DNA of 64,000 nt from Patella vulgata (taxonomy: Eukaryota > Mollusca > Gastropoda > Patellidae). The DNA lies in contig NC_065886.2 of assembly GCF_932274485.2 (NCBI RefSeq), positions 44,813,501 to 44,877,500 of the forward strand. Reading direction: 5' to 3'. Below are positions 34,108 through 44,638 of this stretch, one piece after another (position 1 is the stretch's first letter; every line of letters starts with the position of its first letter). A program made the position numbers and the translations under genes. The notes under the pieces were generated by a model. It saw only the letters and a list, made by a program, of their open reading frames with translations, did not search any database and had not been told where the DNA came from.

Positions 34108-34589
34108 GTATAGATAACTTGGAGAACCATTATATCAATAAGTCGATTATGAGATACACGTGGATGATCAATTAAATTTGATTGGTTACTTTTCAGTTAA
34201 CCAATACTGTCCAATTTCGATTACATCAACCAATTACATTATTAAGAGTTTTACTAATTTCTTTTGTTCATTGTACATTGAATCAATTTTCGAAAACACC
34301 AGGGTGCTGAAAATCACATGTACACTATATATTCATTTGATCTATCAGTTTATTGGGTCAATAAAAAAAGACAGACATTTTAACTTTACAGACAACTTAA
34401 CATCAATTAACATTCAAGTCTGTCTGGCAATTGTCTGATTAATTGGTACTCACACCCTTCCAGTGAAGAACTGCATGTGATTTTCGAGATGTGAATTAAG
34501 CCCTTTAATACTTTTCTTAAAACTTGACGACTCCCGAATTCAGACTTTGTATGGAGTTTTTTTTTTAAAAAGAAAACAAATCTTGGAAG

Positions 34590-34745
34590 GTACACATTAC
34601 TTGTGTTAATGATATGAAAAAAACACAAGATTTTATAAATCGACACAAGTTTGTGTTAATGCAATGCAAAACAACACATAACTTGTGTAGATTAGTTTTA
34701 ACACAAGTACTTGTGTTGAGATCCAACACAAGTGTTTTTTCAGTG
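34590..34745. repeat. ACACAAG/CTTGTGT cluster with an 18-bp perfect palindrome
   Basis: At least eight ACACAAG or CTTGTGT motifs occur in both orientations. AACACAAGTACTTGTGTT at 34700-34717 is a perfect palindrome. The motif set is the same as at 22790-23035. Confidence 0.85.
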
Positions 34746-34857
34746 TACAGTTACTGATGCATGTCATACATTTAAAAAAAAAAAGCCCCAAAAACCTAAA
34801 AGTTATTTATATCATTGATGTGCACGAATTAAAACATAACTAATTATGACATGGGGA

Positions 34858-35095
34858 ACCGCGGTGTCCCAGTGAGTAGGGCGCTGGATGCTAAGGGTTC
34901 GCTCCCGGGTGTTGGCCGGATACGTTCCCCGGGTGTTTCCGCTGCGACTTCCCCATCTCAAGATATAGGAACTCTATATCCCCGTGTCGAATAAAGCAGT
35001 CTGTACTAATGGATTGTAATGCCAGTGCCTGGGCAAAGTTCCACCATAGAATAAATAACCCATGGGGTTCTCCCAAAATGGCCGAAGTAATATGT
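34858..35095 (+). mobile_element. tRNA-headed SINE, family C
   Basis: A tRNA-like head (cagtgagtagggcgctgg; B box gggttcgctccc) is followed by a body unlike families A and B. Only one copy is seen in the window. Confidence 0.65.
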
Positions 35096-35139
35096 AGACG
35101 AAACGTTTAACTCAAATCTATCTTAGTTTTAAAAAATTA

Positions 35140-35700
35140 AAGGAGCATTAGGTAAGATTATAGTAAGGGAGCTAGGAAAGATATTGGCGGGGGCTTTGGA
35201 CACATGCTCCTTACTTGGGTGGTCGTTTGAATTCATCAATGTAATATTCTCCACATCTACAGTTAATTTGGTAGACACAGCCTTTCTGGAAGGTAGACTT
35301 TGTGAGGTTTGAATTTCCATTAGCATTTACTAACTCCTTAGTTGTTGCGCCTTTGGGGAATGTGGTTTATATGCCTGCTTCTGTTATAAATAACCTTCTA
35401 AATTGGTTGGGGGTGTATGATTTGTTGGTTTATCAAGTTTTGATAGGTTGGATAATGTGGCCTTGGTGAATTTGTTTACCATTTCTGAATAGTGGTTGTG
35501 TTGAATGAAACGTCTTATAGGTGTTGTACTCCCAGGTTGAGGGATTCAGGATCACAAATAGTTTTGGCTCTTTTAGTAAACGTGGTAATAAGGGGGACGG
35601 CAGTATCATGACGAAGGTGTTATCTATCTTTCTGAACCAGAAAATAGGTTGTAAAAGAGCGGTTAGGGTGCCTTCTTCTGGTGACATCATGTAAAGATCT
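35140..35700 (-). mobile_element. Penelope-like retroelement fossil
   Basis: Minus-strand remains of a Penelope-like element. Toward 35700 lies a reverse-transcriptase fragment, and toward 35240 a GIY-YIG-like segment (GCVYQINCRCGEYYID). The element is partial and clearly broken, with several interruptions; it looks old. A 27-bp MITE terminus (ttaaaggagcattagg) lies at its left edge. Confidence 0.65.
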
Positions 35701-35751
35701 ACTTAAGCAGAGTTTTTGATGTTATCTGAGGTAAGTTTACATAGGTTTCTC

Positions 35752-36262
35752 GTCCTTATTCGGGATAGAAGGGGATTTCGCGTTCTTAACAGTTAGTGTT
35801 ATGTTCTAGTGAACCAATAGTGAAACTTTAAACGAAAAAATTATTGTTGTACGCGGAATTCGAATTAACTCATCTCTAAGGGGGAGGGGGGGGACGGTTC
35901 TTAAGGGAGAAAGGAAGGGGCGTGGGTCTTCTTAAGCCGTGAAGTTGGTCGACGCGTGCACGAAAGTTGATCTTTGTGCGCAAAAGGCGAATTAAATCGT
36001 CATTTTGGTCATTTCACCCATGGGCCACCCGTTTTGTCGTTCTTATTCGGGATAGAAGGGGATTCCGCGTTCTTTAACGAAAAAATTAATGTTGTATGCG
36101 AAAGTCGAATTAACTCCTCTCTCAAGAGGGTGTTCTTAAGGGAGGAAGGAAGGGTCGGGGGTCTTTTTAAGCAGTGTTTTGGCGGCATCTGAAGTTGATC
36201 GACTTATGCACGGAAGTTGATTGTTGTACGCAAAAGTCGAATTAAACTCAAAATTTCGACGT
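35752..36262. repeat. ~287-bp tandem duplication, diverged
   Basis: ttattcgggatagaagggg at 35757 returns at 36044, followed in both units by gaattaact, ttcttaaggga and a gtcga-rich segment. Divergence is about 15-20% by eye. Confidence 0.8.
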
Positions 36263-37099
36263 TTTGTCAGGTCCCCCACCCCCATGGGAAGGGGACCCGC
36301 AACTTAAGAATCATGGTTCAGAGTATCGGAGACCGCTGTCCATTCATCTATAGCATTGTAGAAATTTTGTACACGATGTTGATAATACATTTATAGGGTC
36401 TAACAATGATAGTTTTTGAGTTAGTGGCTGTTTTTTTTCTGATTGGTCGACCGCGACCTTTGACCCCGTCCCAAAAATTTAGGTCATTTCTTTCTGGAGT
36501 TACCTACGAACCCCACCTTTCATTTGAGACCAAGTTTGCTTTGATGGGACTTTTTTCCAGGAAAACACATAAATCTGTGTTTATCCGGCAGACTATAGGT
36601 TTTTGTCGAGTCACTTTGACTGGGGCTCGAGGGCGTTGCTGATGTTATCAGTTGAGTCCTATCACTCTGTTAGTTCATCGAGCGGGTTTTCTACCCTTTC
36701 GGTTTTCAGCAGTAGATTGTCGCATTGATAACAAATCGCACCAGGAAGATCTATATTGGCAGGGTCATAATTTTCTATAATTATAATACAATTTCACCTA
36801 CTATTCGCGTCATGCTTGAACCCTTTTCAAAATAGGTTATACATACCTAGCTTATGTGGGGGGGGGGGGGTGCATCTGATTATGTCTCTACAGTCGAGTT
36901 TAGGCTATCTTTTATATGTTGAGTCAACCATCATGTCTGTACACCCGTGTAATTTTTCGTTCAAATTTTCCCAGAAAATATTTTCAGGAAAAATCCACGT
37001 GTCCCAGGATTCCGGCACTTTTTGCAATACCTTTGCGTATGTTAACAAAAAAAACCCCCCAAAAATCCAAACCCCCAAGAAAAAATGGTGTAAGCGGAA
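36263..37099. other. No gene recognised; poly-G run
   Basis: A G run lies at about 36857-36870. The rest includes a gaccgcgacctttgaccccg block that looks like an interspersed repeat. No gene is supported. Confidence 0.5.
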
Positions 37100-37372
37100 A
37101 GAAACTGGAGAGAGATAAATGGAGTTTAATGTCCACTCAAAACAAAAAAGGTCATTAAATTTTGGAGACTAATGTGATACAATTTTATTTCAACAATTCA
37201 CTTGCGTGTAGAGGTCATTAGCAGGGGGAGGAGCGCAGAGAAAGCACGCGAGGTTAGGAAAACGACCCTATTGCTTGTGTGGGATCGAAACCACACCCTT
37301 TGACTAAATGACAGACCTCATGATCTAAAGTACACGCATTAGACCCAGGCGACCCCGCACCCGGAAGAGAAA
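37100..37372 (-). mobile_element. SINE family B, full length
   Basis: On the minus strand: tRNA-Ser-like head with gtggtttcgatcccac as B box, and the tail block near 37190 (ttcaacaattcacttgcgtg on plus). Confidence 0.8.
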
Positions 37373-37509
37373 ACGCATACATATACATAATAATGTTAAA
37401 TAAAAAAGTTCATTAAATGGTGTTTGATAAACGCTCGGTAGCGGGACCAAAATAATTAACTAGATTTTAATTCATTTCATCTGAACTTATCTTTGCTGTA
37501 CGTCATTGT

Positions 37510-37517
37510 TATAAATA
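37510..37517 (+). promoter_or_regulatory. TATA box of the secreted-peptide gene
   Basis: TATAAATA followed by G, about 174 bp before the ATG at 37684. A start site about 30 bp downstream would leave a 5' UTR of about 145 nt. Confidence 0.5.
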
Positions 37518-37683
37518 GCTTTTAGGGGATTTTTTGAGGTTTTTCTTCTTCGAGCGTCACGTATCATTAACTTCTAAAAAAGATATAAGAAGCCCTGGGT
37601 TTGACATCTGACGTTATTGAGACTCCAGCCTTGTTTAAGGAATTTTCTATCTGTTATTTTAAGTTTGTCATCAGTTTATCAGC

Positions 37684-37786
37684 ATGTTTAAATATAAATT
37701 AGTTCTAGTCTTACTTTTACTGATTATAATGGATTGTGTTCACAGTGACGACATCAATAAACGTTCTCATGACGTTAAGAGATTCG
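37684..37786 (+). CDS. Cationic secreted peptide precursor, exon 1
   Basis: The exon encodes a classical signal peptide (MFKYKLVLVLLLLIIMDCVHS, about 21 residues) and a short pro-region, DDINKRSHDVKR, with two dibasic KR sites. It ends in phase 1 at a strong GTGAGT donor. The TATA box at 37510 supports a promoter close by. With exon 2 (38781-38896) the precursor has 72 residues. I do not recognise the family. Confidence 0.6.
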
Positions 37787-38780
37787 GTGAGTTCCTTATA
37801 TTGTTTTTTTTAGCCTGATAAATTATTTACTTTATAAAACTCGCATCATAGTAATGCTGATATAATTCTGTAATCACTTTGTTAAAGGTATCACAGGATA
37901 TCCATTGTTACAACTGAATTATCTAGAGTTAAAACCGATATCCCTGTCTTATTACACACTAAAATATATTTTCATGAAACATATTTCAAACCCGCTCTCC
38001 GGTTCTAACTTGAGGGTAAAGCCAGATTCACACCCCCTTTATCTAATTTTTATAGCTTAAATGAAAACAAAGTCTGGTTATAAAATATTTCAGTATTTAT
38101 TAAATTAGTTTGCAGTATAACCTGTCTCATTCAATAAAATAACTGTGTGTGTGATCTACTAACACTTCCTAAATGATTGTTACTCTGATTCAGAATATGA
38201 AAATATCTATTATTCACCTGCTTTAGTCACCATCACCCTTCCCCACCATAGTCGTTCGGATCTGACGATAAACAGAGGCCCCGTGTACACATTGACGTGC
38301 ACGTAAAAGATCCTTTGGCAGTTAGAGTTCGATATAAAATTAGCGCCGCTGTCCGGGAAAAATTTCCGTCACAGTACACTGTATGCCCGTTTTCGTTATG
38401 TCCCTCATAGCACACTGTATGGCAGGTGCCCGTCTTCATTAGCCCAATCGGAGCAGAAAAGTATTTCCCCCACTCATACTTCTATTGTGGGGTTTCTTTT
38501 TTTTTTGGGGGGGGGGGGGGTTGTAGCGTAAATAGAAACATACCGCAGGTTGTGTAACTTGCCCCAGGTCGAAACTTCCATTAGCCAAAATATTTTTAGC
38601 CCCAAATTCTCTTGTCTGTCTTACATGTGACATTTATGCGTAATTTTTGAAACTGATAGATGCCAATATAATTAAATAAGGGAGACATTTTAAGTCATGG
38701 AAATTTTTGTGTTTTAGTGGAATTACATTGTAAGGTATAATGTTATCAGAAATAGTGATGTCGTTTTTGTTACATTGCAG
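37787..38780 (+). other. Intron of the secreted-peptide gene
   Basis: About 1 kb, holding a truncated SINE (38232-38460) and a T/G-rich run near 38498-38520. No other exon is seen. Confidence 0.5.
38232..38460 (+). mobile_element. SINE family A, 5'-truncated
   Basis: Starts in the middle of the body (gtcgttcggat near 38252); the block around the tgtatg...cccgt end is partly duplicated before the tail. The tRNA head is absent. Confidence 0.8.
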
Positions 38781-38896
38781 CAAAGGCCGCGAAAAAAACG
38801 CAAAGACCAGGCATACAGTTTCTACAGAATTTGATTTGTAAATTCTACCGTTCATGGTGGGGAGTCACAAAAAGATATTGTTACTTTAGCAAATAA
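38781..38896 (+). CDS. Cationic secreted peptide precursor, exon 2
   Basis: The acceptor (ttgttacattgcag, ending at 38780) is good and the frame joins exon 1 exactly. Cleavage after the KR at residues 32-33 would release a 39-residue peptide (34-72): a basic N-terminal half (FAKAAKKTQRPGIQ) and a loop CKFYRSWWGVTKRYC between C54 and C68, ending YFSK. That peptide has nine Lys/Arg and no Asp/Glu, and is rich in Trp, Tyr and Phe. This is the make-up of beta-hairpin antimicrobial peptides with one disulfide (arenicin-like), but a cyclic neuropeptide is also possible; a further KR within the loop argues against KR processing there. The stop is TAA at 38894-38896. Confidence 0.55.
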
Positions 38897-39073
38897 TAAT
38901 GGTAAATAAGATTTTTATTTATTTTCATGTTTTAAAACAATATTTTATTCAGGCTCCCTAAATAATTATATATATATATATCCAAAATTATTAGCCCATC
39001 CGCAAAGCTGCACTACTTTGTTTCACGGTAAATGATGAAAAGATAAAAAAGGTATGCCGACACTAACTGATTT

Positions 39074-39231
39074 GTAAAGTGGAGAATTTTTTACCTGGAC
39101 GTATTTTTTAAAATTTTTTTATTTATTTATATACATAAATAAATAAAAAAAAATACGTCCAGGTAAAAAATTATCCATTTATATGTATAAATAGAAAAAA
39201 GTACGTCCACTTAAAAAATTCTCCACTTTAC
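39074..39231. repeat. Nested hairpin (small foldback element)
   Basis: The outer arms (gtaaagtggagaatttttta and its inverse at 39201-39231) enclose a near-perfect inner hairpin built on ttacctggacgtattttt, whose halves meet at about 39125. No coding sequence. Confidence 0.9.
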
Positions 39232-39510
39232 TTCATTCTGACATACATTAAATAATATAAGCTATAGCTGCTTGCCTTCTATGTGAGTGTATATAGACAG
39301 TTAAAATTGCGAACACATAACATATTATATAAATATAATAATGGATGAAAATGTACAGTATATATACATGAAATAGGTTATGGTTGTATATACACAAGCA
39401 TACATAAGTTATTGTCGGACTATTGTCTTTAAAAATCCCCACATTTTGGATATTATTTGCTGTTTCATAGTAAAATTTCCCTTTATATCGCCCACGTCAC
39501 AGGAAATAAG

Positions 39511-39846
39511 AAATGAAATGAGTTTAAAGTCCTACTGTTCTGCTCCGAACTGGGCTAATGAAGATGGGCATACGGTGTGCTATGAGGGAAATTTTGCCCG
39601 GTCAGCGGCACTACGACCTACTCTTATATCGAATTCCAACTGTCAAGGGAACTTTTACGTGCACGCCAATGTGTACACGGGACCTCGGTTTTCGTCTCAT
39701 CCGAACGACTAGACAGCTGTCCATATCAGGCCCTCCGTCCTGCATCACTGACAAGGGGGAACCAGGCCAAAACATCTGGATGAACTTTCTCGGCCAATGC
39801 AGGGATCGAACACCCGAACTCCAGACTAGCGAGCCACCGTGACCCC
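39511..39846 (-). mobile_element. SINE family A, full length with 16-bp target duplication
   Basis: cgtcacaggaaataag flanks the element exactly (39495-39510 and 39847-39862). The B box is present. It is the cleanest SINE insertion in the window. Confidence 0.95.
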
Positions 39847-39862
39847 CGTCACAGGAAATAAG

Positions 39863-40509
39863 GACTCATATTAAAATGAATTTGGTTCAAGCTGTTAACG
39901 TTACACACAGTTTTATTTCTCTCTTTTATTTTAATTTATATTTCAGATGGTATGATGTAAAATAGGAACATTTATTTGTGCAACAGTTATATGAATATAG
40001 TCATTGAACTCTTTCGACTTACAAACAGCAACCACAAAACTCACGATAGTAGAAATTGGACCCTTTGATTGGTTTGTAATTCGTAAAATACCATGATTTG
40101 TAGTAGTAAACTTTAGGCCTATAAATCACCCAGTTTACTTTATAAAAATCAGTTATTGTATTGCTTAAGAATGTGGTAAATGTATACTGTATTACTAACA
40201 ATAATGTCTAGACGGTAAATTCCGCAATATATACAACTTCGTTTATTTTATGAAAATCCCCCAAATGTTCCGTTTTCCCAAGTTGATATGAAGTCAAGCG
40301 TTCAGAGCCTTAGAAACTGTGTCTATAATTAATATAGTGTGAAACATGACTATCAAACGTTTGATCCCGTATACTATTATATACAATTTGGATGATGGAA
40401 ATTCTGTTCTTATCGAGTATAAGTAATTTACAGCAGGCGTGAATCACGTCTCCTATTACTACACACTACAGTGAATGAATTGGAAAATACCATTTATTAA
40501 TATATCTTA
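39863..40509. other. No gene recognised
   Basis: AT-rich; a block at 40280-40320 is an inverted match to 21135-21175. No gene is supported. Confidence 0.45.
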
Positions 40510-40841
40510 TTAAAGATACATTATGTACGATTTGGATAAAGAGCTGATCGCTCTTGCTATAATAGTTCAAAAACAGATATTGCAAATTTTACTCAAATTA
40601 CTTTATTCTGAGCCAAGTTATCACTGCAGTTTTGACAAGATTTGTGCATTGCTAGGTTATTATCATTAAATTAAATCATTAAATGGCCGTACCGTTCTAA
40701 TCTACTTGAAATCAGAGCCATCCGATGACATCGAGAGTTGATTATAGTCTTGCCATGTTAATAAATGTCTAATAAATAATGTATATAACCTTTAAGTTCC
40801 ACAGAAAGACCGGCAATAGCTCTTGAATAATGTATCTTTAA
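40510..40841 (+). mobile_element. TTAAAG-type MITE, full length
   Basis: 332 bp with inverted ends TTAAAGATACATTATG and (from the right) TTAAAGATACATTATT. It follows the other copies through gagagttgattat and gtctaataaataat. Confidence 0.9.
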
Positions 40842-40959
40842 TTATGATTAAATAAAATTCACTGCACAATTAAATATCCCAACGAATGAAAATAAAACTC
40901 CTTATAAACTTTGACATTCCTGCATTGGTTAATATGGTCCTTTTTAAAATGTAGAGAAT

Positions 40960-41830
40960 GAAATATGAAAGGGCTAGAACGACTGAAATATATACCAATC
41001 GAGACAAAGAAGGCTGGGTGCTCTGTTTGTTTTGCCAAATGTAACAAAATCAGATATTGCCGTCCTTTGGATATAAGGTATCAATATGCCAAGTGCCAGA
41101 AACATCCATTCGGAATTGCCGCATGTAGACCATTAACACAAAATTGGGGCGTTACTGTGGGCCCGGGGGTCGGGGTATGCACCAAAACCAACAGTTTCCG
41201 TCCTTATGGTGTAAGAAATAATCATACCAAGTTCAAAGATGATCCATTCAGAATTCCAGCCTGAACACAATAAATACAAAAAGTGGGTGTGGCACCGCCC
41301 CTGTGGTTTGGGGCATGAACCGAAATCGATATATGCTGTCCTTTCTGTATAAGGAATAAATACATGTATACAGACAATATTCAGACAATAAACACAAAAA
41401 TTGGGCGTGGCTCTGCTCCTAGGGGTTGTATATGGGTAAATATTGAAATGATTGATCACGCCGAATTTGAACAAAATCTGGTAATATATGCGACCTGTAG
41501 AGAATTTATAGACAAAATGGCCATGCACCAAAATCAATAGTTGCCGTCATTACAGTACATGTATAAGGAATCAATATGCCAAGTTCCAAGACAATCCATT
41601 AAGTATTGCGGCCAGTAGGCAACACACGGGCACACAAGGAAAATGGGCGTGGCTCTGTCCCTGGGTGATGTGCATGTATCAAAAACAAATAGGGGTCTTC
41701 CTAAGGGTATAAGGAATAGGTATGCAAAGTTTCAAGATGATCTGCGACAAACAAATACAAAAAATAAGGCGTGGCTCTGTCCCCTTCGGTCGGGCATGCA
41801 CCAAACATAATAGCGTGTAATAGGTAATAT
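40960..41830. repeat. Degenerate satellite, ~150-190-bp units
   Basis: Repeating order of blocks: ggcatgcaccaaaatcaata, a ccgtc...aaggta block, aatatgccaagttc, then aaaatgggcgtggctctg. About five diverged units. Related sequence recurs at 55930-56640 and 60150-60860. Open frames across it (for example 41133-41537, minus) are by-products. Confidence 0.8.
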
Positions 41831-42011
41831 TTTTTTTATCTTGATATACTTCAAATAACTTTATTTATTTTTGTAATGCATCAAAAAAAAAAAAAAAAAT
41901 CTTTGGAATTTAAAAGTTAATATCGCAAGCTCATTAAATCACACCGATGTCATCCCACTCAGTGACTGTTGAAGCGGCCTAGAGAATATTCACTGCTGAT
42001 CAGTGGATCAT

Positions 42012-42335
42012 TTCGTGCAAGGGGCTGGCTCAGTGAGTAAGACGTTGGCTCGCTAACCCGGAGGTTCCGTGTTCGATCCCTGCGTTGGCAGAGAACGTTC
42101 ATCGGGAATTTTCCGTCGTGATTCCCCCTTGTGAATTGTGCGGGACGGGGGGCCTGGCAAGGGATACCGTATAGAGGTTCGGATGGGACGGAAAACCAAG
42201 GTCCTGTGGACACATTGGCGTACTCGTTAAATGTTCCTCATAACGCACTGTGTGACGTTTGCTCATCTTCATTAGTCCAGTCGGGGTAGGACGTTAAAAC
42301 CCATTTAATTTCATTTTATTTCATTTCATTTGTGT
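42012..42335 (+). mobile_element. SINE family A, full length
   Basis: Complete head (gtgttcgatccctgcg) and an expanded ATTTC-type tail. I could not define a target duplication. Confidence 0.85.
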
Positions 42336-43345
42336 TTGGTTGGCGTACAATCTTGTTTGACATTTTAAAGAATAAGACAAGTTGTATTACCTTCTAGCTT
42401 TGAGAGATGGAAGGCCAGATTCAACATAGACCTGTCTGTGCGAAGTGCCTCTAACAAGGCCTGTAATAGTACGCAATGTGTCCAAGTGTAGCTCTTCAAG
42501 TTTAGCTGCGTCGTCTTGACTACAATTATTCCACACCACGTCGGTGTAATCAAAGATTGGCAGAATAAAACTTTTGTAAATAATTTCAAATGATTTACGC
42601 GAGATTCTGTGTTTGAATCATATTACTGGCTTTGGTAATAACCTAATTTACATGGGAAGACCATGTACAGCTTTTATGTAATATTATTCCAATATGTTTA
42701 TTTTTATTAACGTCTTTATGTTCAGTCCATTAAAATTCAGTTCAACATTTGTTGGCATATGTTTTCGGGGGAATGTCATGGAAGTTATTTTTGAAGGGTT
42801 GAAGGTAACTTCCCACTTGGCTGCCCAAGTCTTAATTGACTCCAAATCATTATTAAGAATATTACTACATCCAAGATTATCTTCTAACCATGTATAATGA
42901 CGTATTATTAGCAACAAAGCGTATACTAGACTTGAAATCATTTACTACATCGTTGATATAGATCAAGAAAAGAAGGGGTCCTTGAGGGCAGTTTTTATGT
43001 TAGAATATTCACCTTTAAGCAATAGTTTTCGATGTGCAAAAATAATTTAGCCATTTTGCCAATGGCATTTAGTTTTATGTAGTAGACCTTTATGCCACAC
43101 GCGATCAAACGCCTTGCTGATGTCTAAATCCGGGTTGGAATACGGTTAATACAGCATGAGTGAGAACAAATATTATGAATTAACTTTTAAATACACCTCT
43201 CGAAAACCTTACCTAAGGTACTAAGCAAGGGCATAGGTCGATAACCAGAACAATCATGTGGATCGCCATTCTTAAATATAGGAACATGCTATTTACCATA
43301 TGTTGGGAGAAGTTGCATTTTGCTGACAAAGAGTGAATATTTTAC

Positions 43346-43732
43346 TTAAAGATATATTATGAGTGATTAGATAAAGAGCTGACAGTTCTCACTATAATAG
43401 TGAAAAGCTAGATAATGTAAAGGAAATTTGCTGAAAATTTCAATCAAATTGATCCACTCTGTCCCGAGATTTTAGCGATTGAATTTTCGGCCTATAGCCT
43501 CGATGATCATTACTAAAGTCAGTACGATAAAAACATAGTCTCGATTATCCATGGAAGTCGATCAAGAAATCGGACCTAATCCAATAAACACCGCAGGTTA
43601 ACTATACCATCGAGAGTTGATTATGGTCTGGATAGGTTAATTAATGTCTAATTAATAATTTAGATAAGATTTGAGGCCTAAGGAAATACCTGCAATAGGC
43701 AGATTTAGCTCTTGCATTAATGTATGTTCAAG
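43346..43732 (+). mobile_element. TTAAAG-type MITE, full length, within the old LINE
   Basis: Starts ttaaagatatattatg and ends taatgtatgttcaa. It separates RT and endonuclease remains of the LINE. Confidence 0.85.
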
Positions 43733-43807
43733 CATATGTTGCATGTCAATAAACCAGTAGTTGTTATTCCATAAATAGTTGTTAGTGTGTTACTAATCAA
43801 TTACTAA

Positions 43808-43960
43808 ATGTCACTCAAAAAAGTTATAAATTCATCAACGCGTATTAACGAGACTAGTGCGACGCTACTTGATATTTTAATAATACTCGTGAGTTGCCCA
43901 GATAACATAAACTCAACTGAAATCCTCAACGCAACACTCATTGATAATTTAATCCAAAAT
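43808..43960 (+). mobile_element. Inverted piece of LINE endonuclease
   Basis: Read on plus, KKVINSSTRINETSATLLDI and NSTEILNATLIDN match the young LINE's RHVIDEPTRVTGTSSTLLDV and SSETINVTPDISD, but in the opposite direction to the surrounding LINE. Repeats of gctgttattccataaat lie at both sides, so a local inversion is likely. Confidence 0.7.
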
Positions 43961-44299
43961 TGGATAATCGAGACTAGGGTTGCATGTCAAAAAACCATGA
44001 AGCTGTTATTCCATAAATAGTTAATTAAACCATGTAGCTGTTATTCCATAAATGGTTGTTAGTATGAATATATAAGTTGTGTTAGATCAAAGCTGTGCAT
44101 AATACTGCTAATCCTTGAAGAATTTTTATTAACTATATTAACAGTAAAATCACCTAAAATTATAATTTTAATATTTTGGTCTATGGTTCTATACTTTGTT
44201 CGATTAGATTTCAGTATTCCAAATTTGCTGTTGGGGATCTATAAAAAGAACCTATCAAATATATATTGGTTTCATTTCCTATTTCAACCCAGACTGCCT

Positions 44300-44455
44300 C
44301 TTGTCCGACTAGGCTAATGAAGATGGGCATACGCCATATAGTATGCTATGGGGGATATTTTGCCCAGGCAGCGGCACTAAGGTCCACTCTTATATCTAAT
44401 TCCAACTGCCATGGGAACTTTTACGTGCATACCACTGACAAGGGGAAACCGCGTA
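44300..44455 (-). mobile_element. SINE family A, tail half only
   Basis: Body from ctaggctaatgaagatgggc to ccactgacaagggg; the tRNA head is missing. It sits in the old LINE's endonuclease region. Confidence 0.8.
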
Positions 44456-44638
44456 AGTCTAGCTTTAAAATAAAGCTATTCGGGTATGTAAATAGCCACG
44501 CCTCCACTGGGTACAAAATGTCTAATTACATAGTATAGGTTTATGATAACCAATGAGTTCAAGCAGTTCAACAATTGATGTATATATCACTTAACCCAGT
44601 TTCAGATATAGTGAGGACATCAAAGTCAGACATTTCAG

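Noticed and set aside
36406-36642. 78-codon plus-strand open frame upstream of the peptide gene
   Set aside because: Falls in a block with interspersed-repeat character and has no signal peptide or domain.
41133-41537. 134-codon minus-strand open frame
   Set aside because: Lies wholly within a degenerate satellite whose relatives at 55930 and 60150 do not keep the frame.
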